64,000 nt of DNA from Trichomonas vaginalis G3 (taxonomy: Eukaryota; Parabasalia; Trichomonadida; Trichomonadidae). The stretch is taken from NCBI RefSeq assembly GCF_026262505.1, contig NC_067206.1:8924268-8988267 (forward strand), given 5' to 3'. Below, one piece after another: positions 1 to 10,377 of the stretch (its first letter is position 1; each line of letters opens with the position of its first letter). Under the pieces are notes generated by a model. That model saw nothing but the letters and a program-made list of their open reading frames with translations. It was not told the DNA's origin and ran no database searches. A program made the translations under genes and the position numbers.

Positions 1-566
1 ATAAAAATTTGCATCTTGCAAAAGCACCTTTTCCAACTTCAGTAATATGATATGGGATTGTTAATTTCTTCAAAGAAATACAGCTCATAAATGTACCAGA
101 TGGGATAATTCTTTGCTGTGGATGAAATTCAACTTCTTTTAATTTTGCATATCATTGGAATAAATTTGTACTTGATGAATCAGAATCAAGAATGATGTTT
201 TCAGGCATTGTTATATCTGTTAATGAAACACAACCAGCAAATGCAGATGAACAAATAAAGGTCATCAATCACAACTTTTTCAAGCCTGAAACAAGAAGAA
301 AAGCATCCATCAGCAATTTGGAATGGCTCTGAAAGATTTGAATTTGTCATATTGACTTTTTCAATGTATCTAGACATGCTGAATGTAAATGCATATCTAG
401 ATAATATGTTAATTGTTATTTCTTTGACATTCTTATTGAAATATAAGGCACCCTTCGTCGTTCCATTAAAAGAGCCTGGAAATATCATAGATTTTTCAGA
501 ATATGATGGAGAAACAAATATTAATGCACCTCTTTTATTCAGAATTAGTCCATCACTTTTAATCAA
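1..566 (-). pseudogene. BspA-like leucine-rich-repeat protein, degenerate fragment
   Basis: Minus-strand sequence encodes pieces of a BspA/Treponema-type leucine-rich-repeat protein: a segment reading KEITINILSRYAFTFS, then SSCFRLEKVVID, and in another frame LKKLTIPYHITEVGKGAFA. These fit the family pattern of a hydrophobic strand, IP, then xxIGxxAFxxC. The family forms large surface or secreted LRR proteins in trichomonads. The frame is broken near 200-240, there is an in-frame TGA near 135-150, and the fragment runs off the left edge. No start or signal sequence is visible. It is most likely a decayed gene copy like the fuller ones at 32-34 kb and 47-53 kb. The family call is fairly safe; function is lost or unknown. 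Confidence 0.6.
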
Positions 567-778
567 GTTATCATTGGAGTGGTGCAGAAATTGGCTTACT
601 TGTTGTTGTTTTGCTTTTAATTATCGCATTGATTATTGTTCTCTTATTTTATTTCCTCAAACCAATTGACTCTGGCTGTGGAAATACCGGTAACAAGGAT
701 GAAAAAATAAAAAAGAGCAGCAGTAGTAGCATTTCCAATAGCAACAAGAAAGAAAACAGTGATGCTGAATCAGTTTAA
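563..778 (+). pseudogene. C-terminal transmembrane and cytoplasmic tail fragment of a surface protein
   Basis: An open frame with no ATG encodes a strong membrane span (GAEIGLLVVVLLLIIALIIV, then LLFYFLKP), followed by a short Lys/Ser/Asn-rich hydrophilic tail (KDEKIKKSSSSSISNSNKK) and TAA at 776-778. This is the usual C-terminal layout of trichomonad type I surface proteins: one span plus a short cytosolic tail. An in-frame TAA at 560-562 closes the frame upstream, so only the tail survives. It lies antisense to and just beside the BspA fragment, so its parent family is uncertain; a glycine-rich or BspA surface protein is possible. Confidence 0.5.
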
Positions 779-829
779 AAAAAATATTATAAATAAATAT
801 TTTTTTTACCTAACGAATTTTAAAGAATA

Positions 830-2377
830 ATGCTTGGTGGATCTGATATTGAAGATGTTCCATATATTGGAATCCAGGATTCAATGGTTGAAGCCTCAAA
901 ATTATTATATTGCGGAAATGAAAGCGATTAAAAGGATATTATTTCAAGTGCACATTGTTTCAATGCTGCTGGACAGATTTATTTAGTTACATCTTTGATA
1001 AAGAGACTTGTTTCCATGATGACAGTCGCCGAAAATCCACATTTCCCATTACCAAGAAATGATGGAATTTATCAATTATGGCAGATAGGACCAATTGAGA
1101 TATATGAGGCTTTGGTTTATCCAACCGGCGAAAGCTTAGCTGGTACAATAGGAGCAAAGGTAAGAGAATATAGAAAAACATTAATTCTCTTTACTAATTT
1201 AGTAATAATTTTGGGATTAATTGTAACAATTGCGTCTGTTTTAATTATAAAGAGAGAAGACAAAATCATGAAGTTCTCATTGAAATTATTACTCAGAGTT
1301 CCTTTCACTGTTTTATTTACTAACAAAAGAGTTATGGAACTTTTAGGAGGAAATTACGATTTACAAATGGAAGACTCAACTGAAAAAACACTTGAATTCC
1401 ATAATGAAGTTGTTAATAGACTGAATGATGTCGTAATTGTTTGCAACAGCGAAAGTAACAAAATCATTACAGTGAATGCCGCATTTGAAGAAATGTTCGG
1501 AATCAAACAAGAAGAAGCTGAAGGAATGGATATTGTTGATTTCTTCAATGAAAAAAGATTTGAATCAGATGAAAAAGTAAGTAAAGTATTTAGATCAACA
1601 GCAAACTTGATTTATACCAACAAACAAGGAATCAAGATTTACTTAGAATTCTCACAATCAACAGTTTCAGGAAGAAGAATCTTTTCAGGAAGAGATCAGA
1701 CACAAAATGTTTTGCATGAGAAATTGATTGAAGAAGAGAAGAAGAAGTCAGATGCAATGCTTGCATCTATCCTTCCAGCGATGCTTGTTCCACGTGTTCA
1801 AGCAGGTGAGAAGAACATCTCATTCAGTGTTCAGTCAGCTACAGTCCTCTTCTTAGATGTTGTTGAGTTCACACCATGGTGTGGTAGCCATGATGCACAG
1901 TATGTCATGTGTATGCTTAACATCATGTTCAAAGAGTTCGATGCTATCACAAATGCACACAAGACAATGACAAAGATCAAGTGCATTGGTGACTGCTACA
2001 TGGCCGCAGGTGGCATCTTCGACGAAGTTAACCAACCTGCAGTCCATGCTAAAGAAGTTGTTGACTTCGGCTGCTTAGTCATCAAGAAACTTCTTGACAT
2101 TGACGAGAAAGAGAACGAGAAACTTCGTATCCGTGTTGGCATCAACACCGGTGGTCCTATTGTTGCCGGTGTTATTGGTACAGAGAAACCAACATTCGAA
2201 ATCCTTGGTCCCGCGATCAACATCGCACACGAGATGGAGAACAAAGGTGTTCCAATGAAAGTCCACATTTCACGTCCAGTCTATGAACTTATCTATGGTC
2301 AACAGTTTGACATCAAAGAGCGCGGCGAAATTGATGTTAAAGGCGGCAAGATGTTCACATATCTTGTCGAACCATAA
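830..2377 (+). pseudogene. 5'-truncated PAS/class III nucleotidyl cyclase
   Basis: This matches the C-terminal third of the intact cyclase at 3532. It has a segment ending in SSAHCF, a conserved LWQIGPIEIYEAL stretch, one membrane span (LILFTNLVIILGLIVTIASV), a PAS-like domain (VVNRLNDVVIVC to SGRRIFSG) and a class III cyclase domain to the stop. The first about 1000 codons are absent. An ATG at 830 is in frame, but a TAA at 929-931 interrupts it; from ATG 995 the frame is open for 460 codons. In intact paralogues this protein is a polytopic membrane cyclase making cyclic nucleotide in the cytosol. The last about 695 bases (1683-2377) are almost identical to three other copies in this window, although the upstream part is diverged. 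Probably a pseudogene, unless the 460-codon ORF is used. Confidence 0.75.
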
Positions 2378-3512
2378 CTTTTTATTTTATATTTTTTGTT
2401 TGTATTATTTAACGTTATACTTTATTTTAATTTTTCATGTGTTTGATATTAAATAGCTATTAATAAGTTATATTAAATATCGAAACGAATATTCAGACAT
2501 TATTTTCATTCATTTTTCATCAAGTTTTATAGAACAAAATGTAAGAATTTCAGTATGAAGCTTAAAATGTATTCTGCGTTAAAAATTATTTTAATTTTTG
2601 TATCCATCCAAAATAGCACTTTAATTCGAAAATCTTTGCCCAAGTCCATTCATAGTTTTTATATTGAGCAATGATTTTCTCTTCTCGGCACAATAGGTCT
2701 TCACCAAAATATTGTATGAGATCGATCAAAAATTATCGTCTATCAATTTTGATGTTGAGAAGACGATGCCCATGATAATCTTTTTTTAATTCAAGATTTT
2801 TTATACCACCGTTGTTTCATATTCTAGTTTTTTTAGACTTATGTCTTTTTTAACCGAATCACCGTCAAAGTATTGAAAATCGTTTTTCCCTCTCAATTTT
2901 TAAGAGAAATTTTTAAAAATTTTAGAGAACTATATATTGCATCATATTGTTTCGTATTATTCAATATTTTAATGTACGTTAAACATCGATCAATTGAATT
3001 TTATTCGTAGTGACATAAATTTATCGCTCTCAAAATATAATGAGGATTTTATATCATTGAAATAAAAAATATACAAACATTAAATAGAATACATTTAGGT
3101 TTTGTGCTCGTTAGTTAAGAAAAACTACAGAAATGGAATTTTCGATTGCAAGTAATGAAATTGTACTATATTATTATATTTATTAATATTGTTATTTACT
3201 AAATTTTTTTTCTGAATATTCTAAAAACCCGTAAACAAAAATTCAAAGCTAATGTCGGAATGTTCATTCCCAAATCCTTTTTTCAAAGAATACAAACAAC
3301 CTTCAACTAAATCATATATCAGATAATTTATATTATCATAATGCTCGCACTCATTTTTTGCTAGTTGTTCTCAATCCATTTGAATTTTTTTTATTCCGCT
3401 AGGTTCTCACAGAAAATATGAAAGTGAAAAGATGTGATATACTAATTAGATTAATATTTTAATCTTAATCTAAAAACTTACCATTCAATTTAAATTGAGA
3501 TACATTCAAATT
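2378..3512. other. Intergenic AT-rich DNA
   Basis: About 1.1 kb between two cyclase sequences. I see no convincing ORF, RNA gene or repeat. The first few dozen bases resemble the 3' flanks of the other cyclase copies. The rest is AT-rich DNA leading to the initiator motif at 3513. Confidence 0.6.
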
Positions 3513-3518
3513 TCATTT
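3513..3518 (+). promoter_or_regulatory. Initiator (Inr) element, TCATTT
   Basis: TCATTT fits the trichomonad Inr consensus TCA(+1)YW, with the putative +1 A 17 bases before the cyclase ATG at 3532. Similar motifs precede the other cyclase starts. The motif is seen; its role rests on known trichomonad core promoters. Confidence 0.6.
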
Positions 3519-3531
3519 TTCGTCAGAGCAA

Positions 3532-6500
3532 ATGGAAGAAATCCCAATATCTTCATCTGGAACATCCGGGTTCAGTTTACAATCATCAAAAGAAAGTAGA
3601 TATGAAGAATTAATTGATGTTCCATTTACACAGACTTTAGAGAAAAATCTAATTTCTTTATTTAATTATTTTGACATGTATTCTCCACGCCTGCAAGTAT
3701 TTCTAAAGGTGATAACTATTGTTAGATTCTTTCAGCTTATAGGTCCTGCCTTCATGGCTTCAAATAACGATATTTTCAAACCAGGAACGTTAACTTACAA
3801 TACCATGAGCATAATCAACATATTATTTCACATTGTCCCACCTAAATACAGTTTGAATAAGGAATATATCATATTGTTTGTGTTTGATGCAATATTGTTC
3901 TTGAATTTAATTTATTTAGTGGCAACAGCGTTTAGATACAAATATACAAGCAAGGTTTCTAAAGTATCAACAATACTCCTATCTATATTTATGTCTTCCG
4001 TGCCGTTCTATTTGCTTCCTATATGTTCTCACTTTACTGGTGAATTAATTTCAAGGTACATTGCAGGAAAAGCAGTAACAGATGCCAAGTATATAGTTGC
4101 AATTATCCTCACATTAATCATCATCTTACTTTACCCGTGGATTTTCGTTGAAACTTATACAAATACAGTTATATTCAGAGCATCTTCATTCCAAACACTA
4201 GAAGGAGGACCACAGAACAAACTATTGATTACAACTATTATCATTTCATTGATCTGTTCGTTGAATACATGCTTAACTTCCATTCCATCGTTAATTATTT
4301 TAATTATTAGCATAATTTTATATGCATTTAATATGACAACATGCTTCAGGTGTGGTACATTCATAAGACTCGAAGACCAAGCCTTAGCATTAACTGGATC
4401 TATTATTGGAATACTTCTTTGTGCTGCCTCAATTGCGCCCGTAATGGTCTCAAATTTTGTATGGAATGAAATTTTCTTTATCGTTTTCATCGTAATTTTG
4501 ATCGTCACGTTTTCTCTAACTTATTTATTTGTAAAGAGAAGAGCAACAAAGGACTTATTAGTTCTTGATCAGATCACAGAGACAAATGATATAGACCTTG
4601 TCCGTTCTCCTGGAAAGTTCAAACAGTTAATAATTTCCGGATTTATGTACAATCATCAGATTTGCATTGATTTCACTTTATTTAAACTTGCTGTTGAGAA
4701 ATGGCCAGAGAATGCCAGTATCTGGTTTGTCTATGCCAAGTTTGCTGCAATTTATCCGGAGAATATTAATAATTTGGCTTTTATCTATCAAAACGTCAAC
4801 CAATTCAAGACAGATCAACACCTACAGAAGATCATACTTACTAACCTTCAAATGATTACGAATACGCGTGAACAAAGCTTTACATCGGAAATCAAAAATA
4901 AAATCTCGAAGATCCAAAAGAATTTCAACAAAACAAAGAACAGATTACGTAATATATGGGATCTGATACTTCAAGGTTCCAATAGCGAGATGTTTCATTC
5001 GATCAAATCTGCATATGTTTCAGTTGTCGAATGTGAGAACGAAGCCAACCATTTAAAGATGCTTTATCCCAATAACAAGTTCATTCTTCGTCAATACGCT
5101 CGTTTTCTTTACGAAATCAAAGGAGATCCTTTAACATATAAAAATACAATGGAGCAAGTTACTAAACTACAAAGAGGAATCAGAATAACAAGCGATGTAG
5201 TCCATGATCTAAGCATTGAAGCCTTTCCTAACCTTCCCGACGTCTCATTAGAATCTCAACCATCAGATTCAGGACAAAACATCGAAACAGAGTCATTTAA
5301 CATTGATGATACATCATTAGAAGATGATTTGATTGTTAATTCCATAAATTCATTGACCAGACAACTTAATTCCCACAAAATTCCATCAATTCAATTCATG
5401 TATTTTTCAACAATAATTTTATTTTTTGTTTTATCAATTTTACCATTTATAATCATGAGAATTTGTTATATTTACTTCTCCAATGAACTTAAAGATCCAA
5501 TAAACTACATGCAAGGCATTGCTTTCATGAGGAATTTAGTGAATACGTTGCCTGCTTTTACAGGAAAATTATTATTACAAGAAATAAAAGATCCAAAAAA
5601 TTTATCACAAGTTTTGATGCCTCCTGCACAATTTGATCCAGGATTTACTTATATGGCTTATTCAGGGAATGAATTAACACGCGATATCTTGAATTACATG
5701 GCTCAAAGTATATCAGATGCGAATACTTTGATTTATCCATTGAGAAATTTCAAATACAACAATAAATTTGTTGATAAAGTTCGTGATGATTTATTTAGTC
5801 CGAAATTGACATTTTATTATTATTTGAATAATACTTATAATACTTCTAGTGATTCTAGTAGTTACCAAATTAGTTATTTGATTGGTACTTCCGTTGGAAA
5901 ACTTTTAGAAACTTATCCTGTTTTGAATGTTGAAGCTTCGAAATCAAGTAATTGTTTGACAATTAGAAACAACAACAAATTGATAACTACGGAAACAAGT
6001 GATGCTTTGGATAGAATGATTGATTATATACAAGAGTTTTATGATTATTGGAGAAAAGCTTTGATTATTTGTTTGATTTGTTTGATATTTATTTGTATCT
6101 TAGTTTATTTCGTTGTTTTTTCATTACAAATAAGAAAAGTAAGACAAAACAAAGACGAAATAATCAAAGTTTTCAGTGAATTGCCAAAAACAATGATATC
6201 CAGTGTTTCTTCTTCGTTTTCTAAATCAAATGATAAAGGATTGACAACAACAATGTCAGTAACTTTGTCTCAAAAAGATATAGAAGGAAACAGACAAGAA
6301 GAATCAATAATCAAACTGTTTTCAAGTATTTCTGATGGTGTTTCCGCGAATTCGGAATATTTTAATTTGTTTTGTTTCATTTGTATCGTTATTAGTAATT
6401 GTGTTGGATATTTCTTGACTATTAATTGTTTCTTGAACTCTTCTAGAACTGTATATAGAGATTGCCATCAAATCAATTATCTCTATGGTTCAATTACTTT

Positions 6501-8190
6501 CTTTTTCTCAATGATGGCGAGATTGTTCAAAATAATTTTGCAGAAACATGATGAAATTTTCGAAGACACTGTAATTGATACTGAACAAGAAATAGAAGGT
6601 ATAGAAGTCTATTTACCAAAACAATTGGAATACTTCCACAGAGTAAGATTTGGCAATTTGACTGATGACGAATTGCCTTTCGAAGGAATGAAAAATGCTT
6701 TGGATAAAGCAAATAAAATTTTGGCGTGTAGAATTGGATTACAACCACCGACAACTGTTAGAGATTCTGTTCATTGTTTCAGTGTAGAAGCACAGATGTA
6801 TACAGCTCTTTCTTATCTAAAGAGAATTGTTAACTTCATGAGACAATCTCCTCCTCATTGGCCTCAAGCAAGAGGTGAAAACATTATTGATATTTGGCAA
6901 ATTGGTCCTTTGGAGTTATATGAAGCTTTGTTTTATAGAGCGGGAATTGCTTTGGTTCCTAACATGGAAAAGAAAGTAAACAGACAGGAAACGAAGTTAA
7001 TAACATTTGTTGTTGTTTTCATTGTTATTTCTGCTTTGTTTACTTTGTTTATGATGATTTCCATTAAAAGTGAAGAAGTTTTGATGAAATTCACTTTGTG
7101 GCAATTCTTGAGATGTCCAATTTTCACAATTATTAATGACCAGAAAGTAATGAATTTGATATCAGGAAGTTACAACAAAATCAAGGATAATAATAATGAT
7201 AAATACTCAGGATTCTCAAATGAAGTTGTCAACAGATTAAATGATGTTGTAATTGTATGCCAAGATGAAACAGGAAAAGTTCTTTCTGTTAACAATGCTT
7301 TTGTAGAAATGTTTAATACGAAAGAAAGTGATTTTGTTGGTTCTAACATAAAAGATTTCTTTGTTCCTGAAAGATTCAAAAGCGAAAAACTACATAGAAT
7401 GTTTACAACAGGAACTGATGTTGTCTACAAGAAAGAAGATGGAACTAAAGTTTACTTGCAGTTCATTACTTCAACTGTTTGTGGAAGAAGAATCTTTTCA
7501 GGAAGAGATCAGACACAAAATGTTTTACATGAGAAATTGATTGAAGAAGAGAAGAAGAAGTCAGATGCAATGCTTGCATCTATCCTTCCAGCGATGCTTG
7601 TTCCACGTGTTCAAGCAGGTGAGAAGAACATCTCATTCAGTGTTCAGTCAGCTACAGTCCTCTTCTTAGATGTTGTTGAGTTCACACCATGGTGTGGTAG
7701 CCATGATGCACAGTATGTCATGCGTATGCTTAACATCATGTTCAAAGAGTTCGATGCTATCACAAATGCACACAAGACAATGACAAAGATCAAGTGCATT
7801 GGTGACTGCTACATGGCCGCAGGTGGCATCTTCGACGAAGTTAACCAACCTGCAGTCCATGCTAAAGAAGTTGTTGACTTCGGCTGCTTAGTCATCAAGA
7901 AACTTCTTGACATTGACGAGAAAGAGAACGAGAAGCTTCGTATCCGTGTTGGCATCAACACCGGTGGTCCTATTGTTGCCGGTGTTATTGGTACAGAGAA
8001 ACCAACATTCGAAATTCTTGGTCCAGCAATCAACATCGCACACGAGATGGAGAACAAAGGTGTTCCAATGAAAGTCCACATTTCACGTCCAGTCTATGAA
8101 CTTATCTATGGTCAACAGTTCGACATCAAAGAACGCGGCGAAATTGATGTCAAAGGTGGCAAGATGTTCACATATCTTGTCGAACCATAA
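3532..8190 (+). CDS. Multi-membrane PAS/class III adenylyl-type cyclase
   Basis: Predicted to make cyclic nucleotide from NTP at the cytosolic face of a membrane. The 1552 residues begin with about seven membrane spans (residues about 55-335), then a cytosolic region (340-620), a span near 625-650, a large likely extracellular segment to about 845, further spans near 850, 950 and 1150-1180, a PAS-like domain (about 1228-1320) and a C-terminal class III cyclase domain (about 1365-1550). FLDVVEFT and KCIGDCYMA carry the two metal-binding Asp. The Lys before CIGD is the adenine-selecting type. The second specificity position is Glu (FEILG), and the usual catalytic Arg after INIAH is Glu. The start follows an Inr by 17 bases. 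This is the only uninterrupted full-length copy here. The 3' 690 bases are nearly identical to the other copies. Substrate is inferred, not shown. Confidence 0.9.
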   Translation: MEEIPISSSGTSGFSLQSSKESRYEELIDVPFTQTLEKNLISLFNYFDMYSPRLQVFLKVITIVRFFQLIGPAFMASNNDIFKPGTLTYNTMSIINILFHIVPPKYSLNKEYIILFVFDAILFLNLIYLVATAFRYKYTSKVSKVSTILLSIFMSSVPFYLLPICSHFTGELISRYIAGKAVTDAKYIVAIILTLIIILLYPWIFVETYTNTVIFRASSFQTLEGGPQNKLLITTIIISLICSLNTCLTSIPSLIILIISIILYAFNMTTCFRCGTFIRLEDQALALTGSIIGILLCAASIAPVMVSNFVWNEIFFIVFIVILIVTFSLTYLFVKRRATKDLLVLDQITETNDIDLVRSPGKFKQLIISGFMYNHQICIDFTLFKLAVEKWPENASIWFVYAKFAAIYPENINNLAFIYQNVNQFKTDQHLQKIILTNLQMITNTREQSFTSEIKNKISKIQKNFNKTKNRLRNIWDLILQGSNSEMFHSIKSAYVSVVECENEANHLKMLYPNNKFILRQYARFLYEIKGDPLTYKNTMEQVTKLQRGIRITSDVVHDLSIEAFPNLPDVSLESQPSDSGQNIETESFNIDDTSLEDDLIVNSINSLTRQLNSHKIPSIQFMYFSTIILFFVLSILPFIIMRICYIYFSNELKDPINYMQGIAFMRNLVNTLPAFTGKLLLQEIKDPKNLSQVLMPPAQFDPGFTYMAYSGNELTRDILNYMAQSISDANTLIYPLRNFKYNNKFVDKVRDDLFSPKLTFYYYLNNTYNTSSDSSSYQISYLIGTSVGKLLETYPVLNVEASKSSNCLTIRNNNKLITTETSDALDRMIDYIQEFYDYWRKALIICLICLIFICILVYFVVFSLQIRKVRQNKDEIIKVFSELPKTMISSVSSSFSKSNDKGLTTTMSVTLSQKDIEGNRQEESIIKLFSSISDGVSANSEYFNLFCFICIVISNCVGYFLTINCFLNSSRTVYRDCHQINYLYGSITFFFSMMARLFKIILQKHDEIFEDTVIDTEQEIEGIEVYLPKQLEYFHRVRFGNLTDDELPFEGMKNALDKANKILACRIGLQPPTTVRDSVHCFSVEAQMYTALSYLKRIVNFMRQSPPHWPQARGENIIDIWQIGPLELYEALFYRAGIALVPNMEKKVNRQETKLITFVVVFIVISALFTLFMMISIKSEEVLMKFTLWQFLRCPIFTIINDQKVMNLISGSYNKIKDNNNDKYSGFSNEVVNRLNDVVIVCQDETGKVLSVNNAFVEMFNTKESDFVGSNIKDFFVPERFKSEKLHRMFTTGTDVVYKKEDGTKVYLQFITSTVCGRRIFSGRDQTQNVLHEKLIEEEKKKSDAMLASILPAMLVPRVQAGEKNISFSVQSATVLFLDVVEFTPWCGSHDAQYVMRMLNIMFKEFDAITNAHKTMTKIKCIGDCYMAAGGIFDEVNQPAVHAKEVVDFGCLVIKKLLDIDEKENEKLRIRVGINTGGPIVAGVIGTEKPTFEILGPAINIAHEMENKGVPMKVHISRPVYELIYGQQFDIKERGEIDVKGGKMFTYLVEP

Positions 8191-8837
8191 CTTTAATTTC
8201 ATATTTTAGTGTTTAATATTTTTAATATTTTTATTTGTATTATATCTAGCTTTATTTTATCTGTTTGTATTTAAATAAAACTATATATTTATGTATTGAA
8301 ATTTATTCATAATAATTTTTATTACCGAGTTCAACACCATCAGTAGTGATTAGTAGAGTATATCTCAATCACTGACAATTAAGTTGCACTATCATTTATT
8401 ATTAATCTCCTCTACAACAACATTATCAGTGATAAATTTCTTCACAAGCATTTAATGCATTTGAACTTGACTGAATAATCTAACATATGAAAACTTCAAT
8501 GGTGTTGAAACTTAAAATTTTGGAATAGAGTCAAATTTAGCAAATCAATTTTTGGAATTATTCAAAAGAAAATGCCAGAGCTTTCATTCATGTTTTTTGT
8601 AAGTTGAGAGTAGATTGTTTGTTATTTTGTGAATTTCAAAAAGAAATAAAAATTTCAAAAAAGATTGTTTGGAATTTTAGAATTTGTTAGTTTACTTTAT
8701 TATTCGGCCGAATAGGTATACATGAATGATAAGATTTTAAGCCCAGAGAACAAGGAGATAATACTTTGATAAGCAAAACTTTTTCCTATGGATCTGAAAA
8801 ATTGAAAGAGTTGCAGATCCAAAAAGTGAAAAAAAAA
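8191..8837. other. Intergenic DNA ending in a possible BspA 5' remnant
   Basis: The first about 110 bases match, inverted, the flank at about 34230-34346 next to another cyclase copy. Most of the rest has no ORF. Near 8722-8838 two short frames resemble the N-terminus of the BspA genes at 50 and 53 kb: YMNDKILSPENKEIIL resembles YIDNDRVLFATDRSVDVVL, and NTLISKTFSYGSEKLK resembles NTLLSIHFPQGSMLK. This suggests element 1 sits inside a BspA gene. A perfect palindrome TATTCGGCCGAATA lies near 8701. Confidence 0.4.
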
Positions 8838-8882
8838 AGGTAGTGGGGCTTCCAGGCGCGTTGCGCCCTCTAGCCCTGAAGA
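8838..8882 (+). repeat. Left terminal inverted repeat of element 1
   Basis: Starts near GGTAGTGGGGCTTCCAGG and ends near TAGCCCTGAAG. It matches the reverse complement of 32019-32063. It contains the hairpin GGCGC-GTT-GCGCC, and the GC-rich ends stand out from AT-rich surroundings. Confidence 0.85.
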
Positions 8883-9038
8883 TGTTTAGTATAAATGAAG
8901 TTTTTATTCGGAAAATTGTTAGTCTTCTGGGTCGAAAACATTATATAATGTGTCGCTTTTCACAAATTATATATGTTTTCATGCTTTGTCACTTTTCTGT
9001 CACTTTTCGGGTAAAAACATTTTTATTATTATATATAA

Positions 9039-9857
9039 ATGAATTTTACAAAACCACCGTTACCGTTCTTTGGAAATAAGAGTAGATGTAAAGATATTAT
9101 ATTGAGAGAACTTAAGAAACTACCGAATGGTCTAATATTTGTAGATTTGTTCGGTGGAAGTTTCTATATATCCCATTTGTGCCATACAATATTCCCAGAC
9201 TCAAAGATTATATGCAATGACTTCGACAACTATATGGACCGTCTCAAACATATTCCAGACACAAACAATATATTGAAAGAGTTAAAAGAAAAGATACCTA
9301 TAGGTAAGATGGAACGTATACCATTAGATAAGAAAAATATTGTGAGAGAGGTTTTGAAAAAAGCAGAATATATAGACTGGGATAGTATATCTGCTAGACT
9401 ATTATATAGTGGTTCTATAAGAGTTCATGACATTGAAACACTTATGTCAAAAGTTTTATATCTTAACTATACAAATGTTTTCAAAGAGAACATAGAAAAA
9501 TATATTGAGGGTATAGAGTTTGTGAGATGTCATTGGACAGAGTTGTATGAAAAATATAAAGACAAGGAAAATGTTTTCTTTATAGTGGACCCGCCGTTCT
9601 ATAACACATGGGATTTTCAATACCAAGTAGACTGGACTTTGAGAGACTCTTTAGAAACTTTAGACGTTATACATAACCATCCATGCTTTTACTTTACATC
9701 CGATAAAAGTGGTTTGGAAACCGTTATGAGATGGTTAGAGGACATACATGACTATGAGTTTATATATGACAAGATAGAATATGAGAGAGGTCCTATAAAC
9801 TGGAGAAAGTGTCACAATAAAGAAATTTTATTAGTAAGTAAATGTGGTTTGAAATAG
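9039..9857 (+). CDS. D12-class DNA adenine-N6 methyltransferase (Dam-like)
   Basis: A 272-residue protein with the motif order of Dam/D12 enzymes, which transfer a methyl group from S-adenosylmethionine to adenine N6 in DNA. It has PPLPFFGNKSR at residues 6-16, the SAM-binding FVDLFGGSF near 34-42, NDFDNY near 60-65, and the catalytic DPPFY near 185-189. The length suits the family. It is the first gene inside the left terminus of element 1, and its end overlaps the next small ORF by 16 bases. Such an enzyme could mark the element's own DNA or alter host adenine methylation; N6-adenine methylation is known in Trichomonas. The target sequence cannot be read from this. The gene looks whole. Confidence 0.88.
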   Translation: MNFTKPPLPFFGNKSRCKDIILRELKKLPNGLIFVDLFGGSFYISHLCHTIFPDSKIICNDFDNYMDRLKHIPDTNNILKELKEKIPIGKMERIPLDKKNIVREVLKKAEYIDWDSISARLLYSGSIRVHDIETLMSKVLYLNYTNVFKENIEKYIEGIEFVRCHWTELYEKYKDKENVFFIVDPPFYNTWDFQYQVDWTLRDSLETLDVIHNHPCFYFTSDKSGLETVMRWLEDIHDYEFIYDKIEYERGPINWRKCHNKEILLVSKCGLK

Positions 9858-9973
9858 GACTACTTGTTTTAGGTTTTTTCCATTGTGTCATTTATTTATT
9901 TGACGTGGCAGAAAAGTACAGAGAATATGAAGATGAACCAATGCCTGCAAATGTTCAGTATATGTACTCGTAA
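9842..9973 (+). CDS. Small single-span membrane protein
   Basis: A 43-codon ORF overlapping the end of the methyltransferase by 16 bases. It starts MWFEIGLLVLGFFHCVIYLF, a clear hydrophobic span, followed by an acidic hydrophilic tail (VAEKYREYEDEPMPANVQ). It sits in a colinear run of small genes, with the next ORF starting 23 bases later. Small one-span proteins are common in virus-like elements (entry, assembly or lysis roles), but I recognise no family. The ORF is short, so its coding status rests on the tight packing and the membrane/tail composition. Confidence 0.5.
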   Translation: MWFEIGLLVLGFFHCVIYLFDVAEKYREYEDEPMPANVQYMYS

Positions 9974-9979
9974 GAGATA

Positions 9980-9996
9980 TTTTTATCTAATATTAA
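9980..9996 (+). promoter_or_regulatory. Element-specific TTTTTA start signal
   Basis: TTTTTATCTAATATTAA lies directly before ATG 9997. The same TTTTTA plus 10-14 AT-rich bases precedes many element 1 genes, and the spacing leaves almost no leader. Confidence 0.5.
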
Positions 9997-10359
9997 ATGG
10001 ACGCACAGAACTTAGCGAATGCACAGCAACCTGGACAACCAAACCCAGAGAATATTCCAAATGAAGTTAGAATACAAACTGCAATGGCAAACTATGGTCA
10101 AGTGCCAACAGATGTACAAATGCAAACTGCCATGTCAAATGACGCTGCGTTAGGTTTGCCACCATGGTATGCAAATATGAGATGGAAAGAGTTTTATACA
10201 AACCCTGAAGTGGGATATAAACAACTTTATGCAGATGACGCGAACACAGGAGTTGACCCAGAATATGTTTTCTACCAGAGGAGAAACAGAATGTATGAGC
10301 TCCAGTTAAAGAATGCTATGGAACTCAACAGGAAACGTAAGAGACTAGGCGGACATTAG
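9997..10359 (+). CDS. Hypothetical Gln/Asn-rich protein of element 1
   Basis: A 120-residue ORF with no family I recognise. The N-terminal third is rich in Gln, Asn, Ala and Pro and holds a short internal duplication (VRIQTAMAN and VQMQTAMSN). The middle is aromatic (LPPWYANMRWKEFYTNPEVG), and the C-terminus is basic (MELNRKRKRLGGH). There is no signal peptide or membrane span. It lies between the small membrane protein and the amphipathic protein at 10378, all on the plus strand and tightly spaced, and begins right after a TTTTTA signal. The basic tail and position among likely virion genes would suit a small internal virion protein, but this is inference. Confidence 0.6.
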   Translation: MDAQNLANAQQPGQPNPENIPNEVRIQTAMANYGQVPTDVQMQTAMSNDAALGLPPWYANMRWKEFYTNPEVGYKQLYADDANTGVDPEYVFYQRRNRMYELQLKNAMELNRKRKRLGGH

Positions 10360-10360
10360 A

Positions 10361-10377
10361 TTTTTACATATAGTAAA
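10361..10377 (+). promoter_or_regulatory. Element-specific TTTTTA start signal
   Basis: TTTTTACATATAGTAAA directly precedes ATG 10378. It has the same layout as the signals before 9997 and 15540. Confidence 0.5.

Noticed and set aside
1853-2268. Antisense ORFs of 63-90 codons inside each cyclase catalytic block
   Set aside because: They recur in every copy only because the block is nearly identical; they are mirror frames of a conserved coding sequence.
8843-9079. 78-codon ORF across the left terminus of element 1
   Set aside because: It translates the terminal repeat and overlaps the methyltransferase start; no protein-like features.
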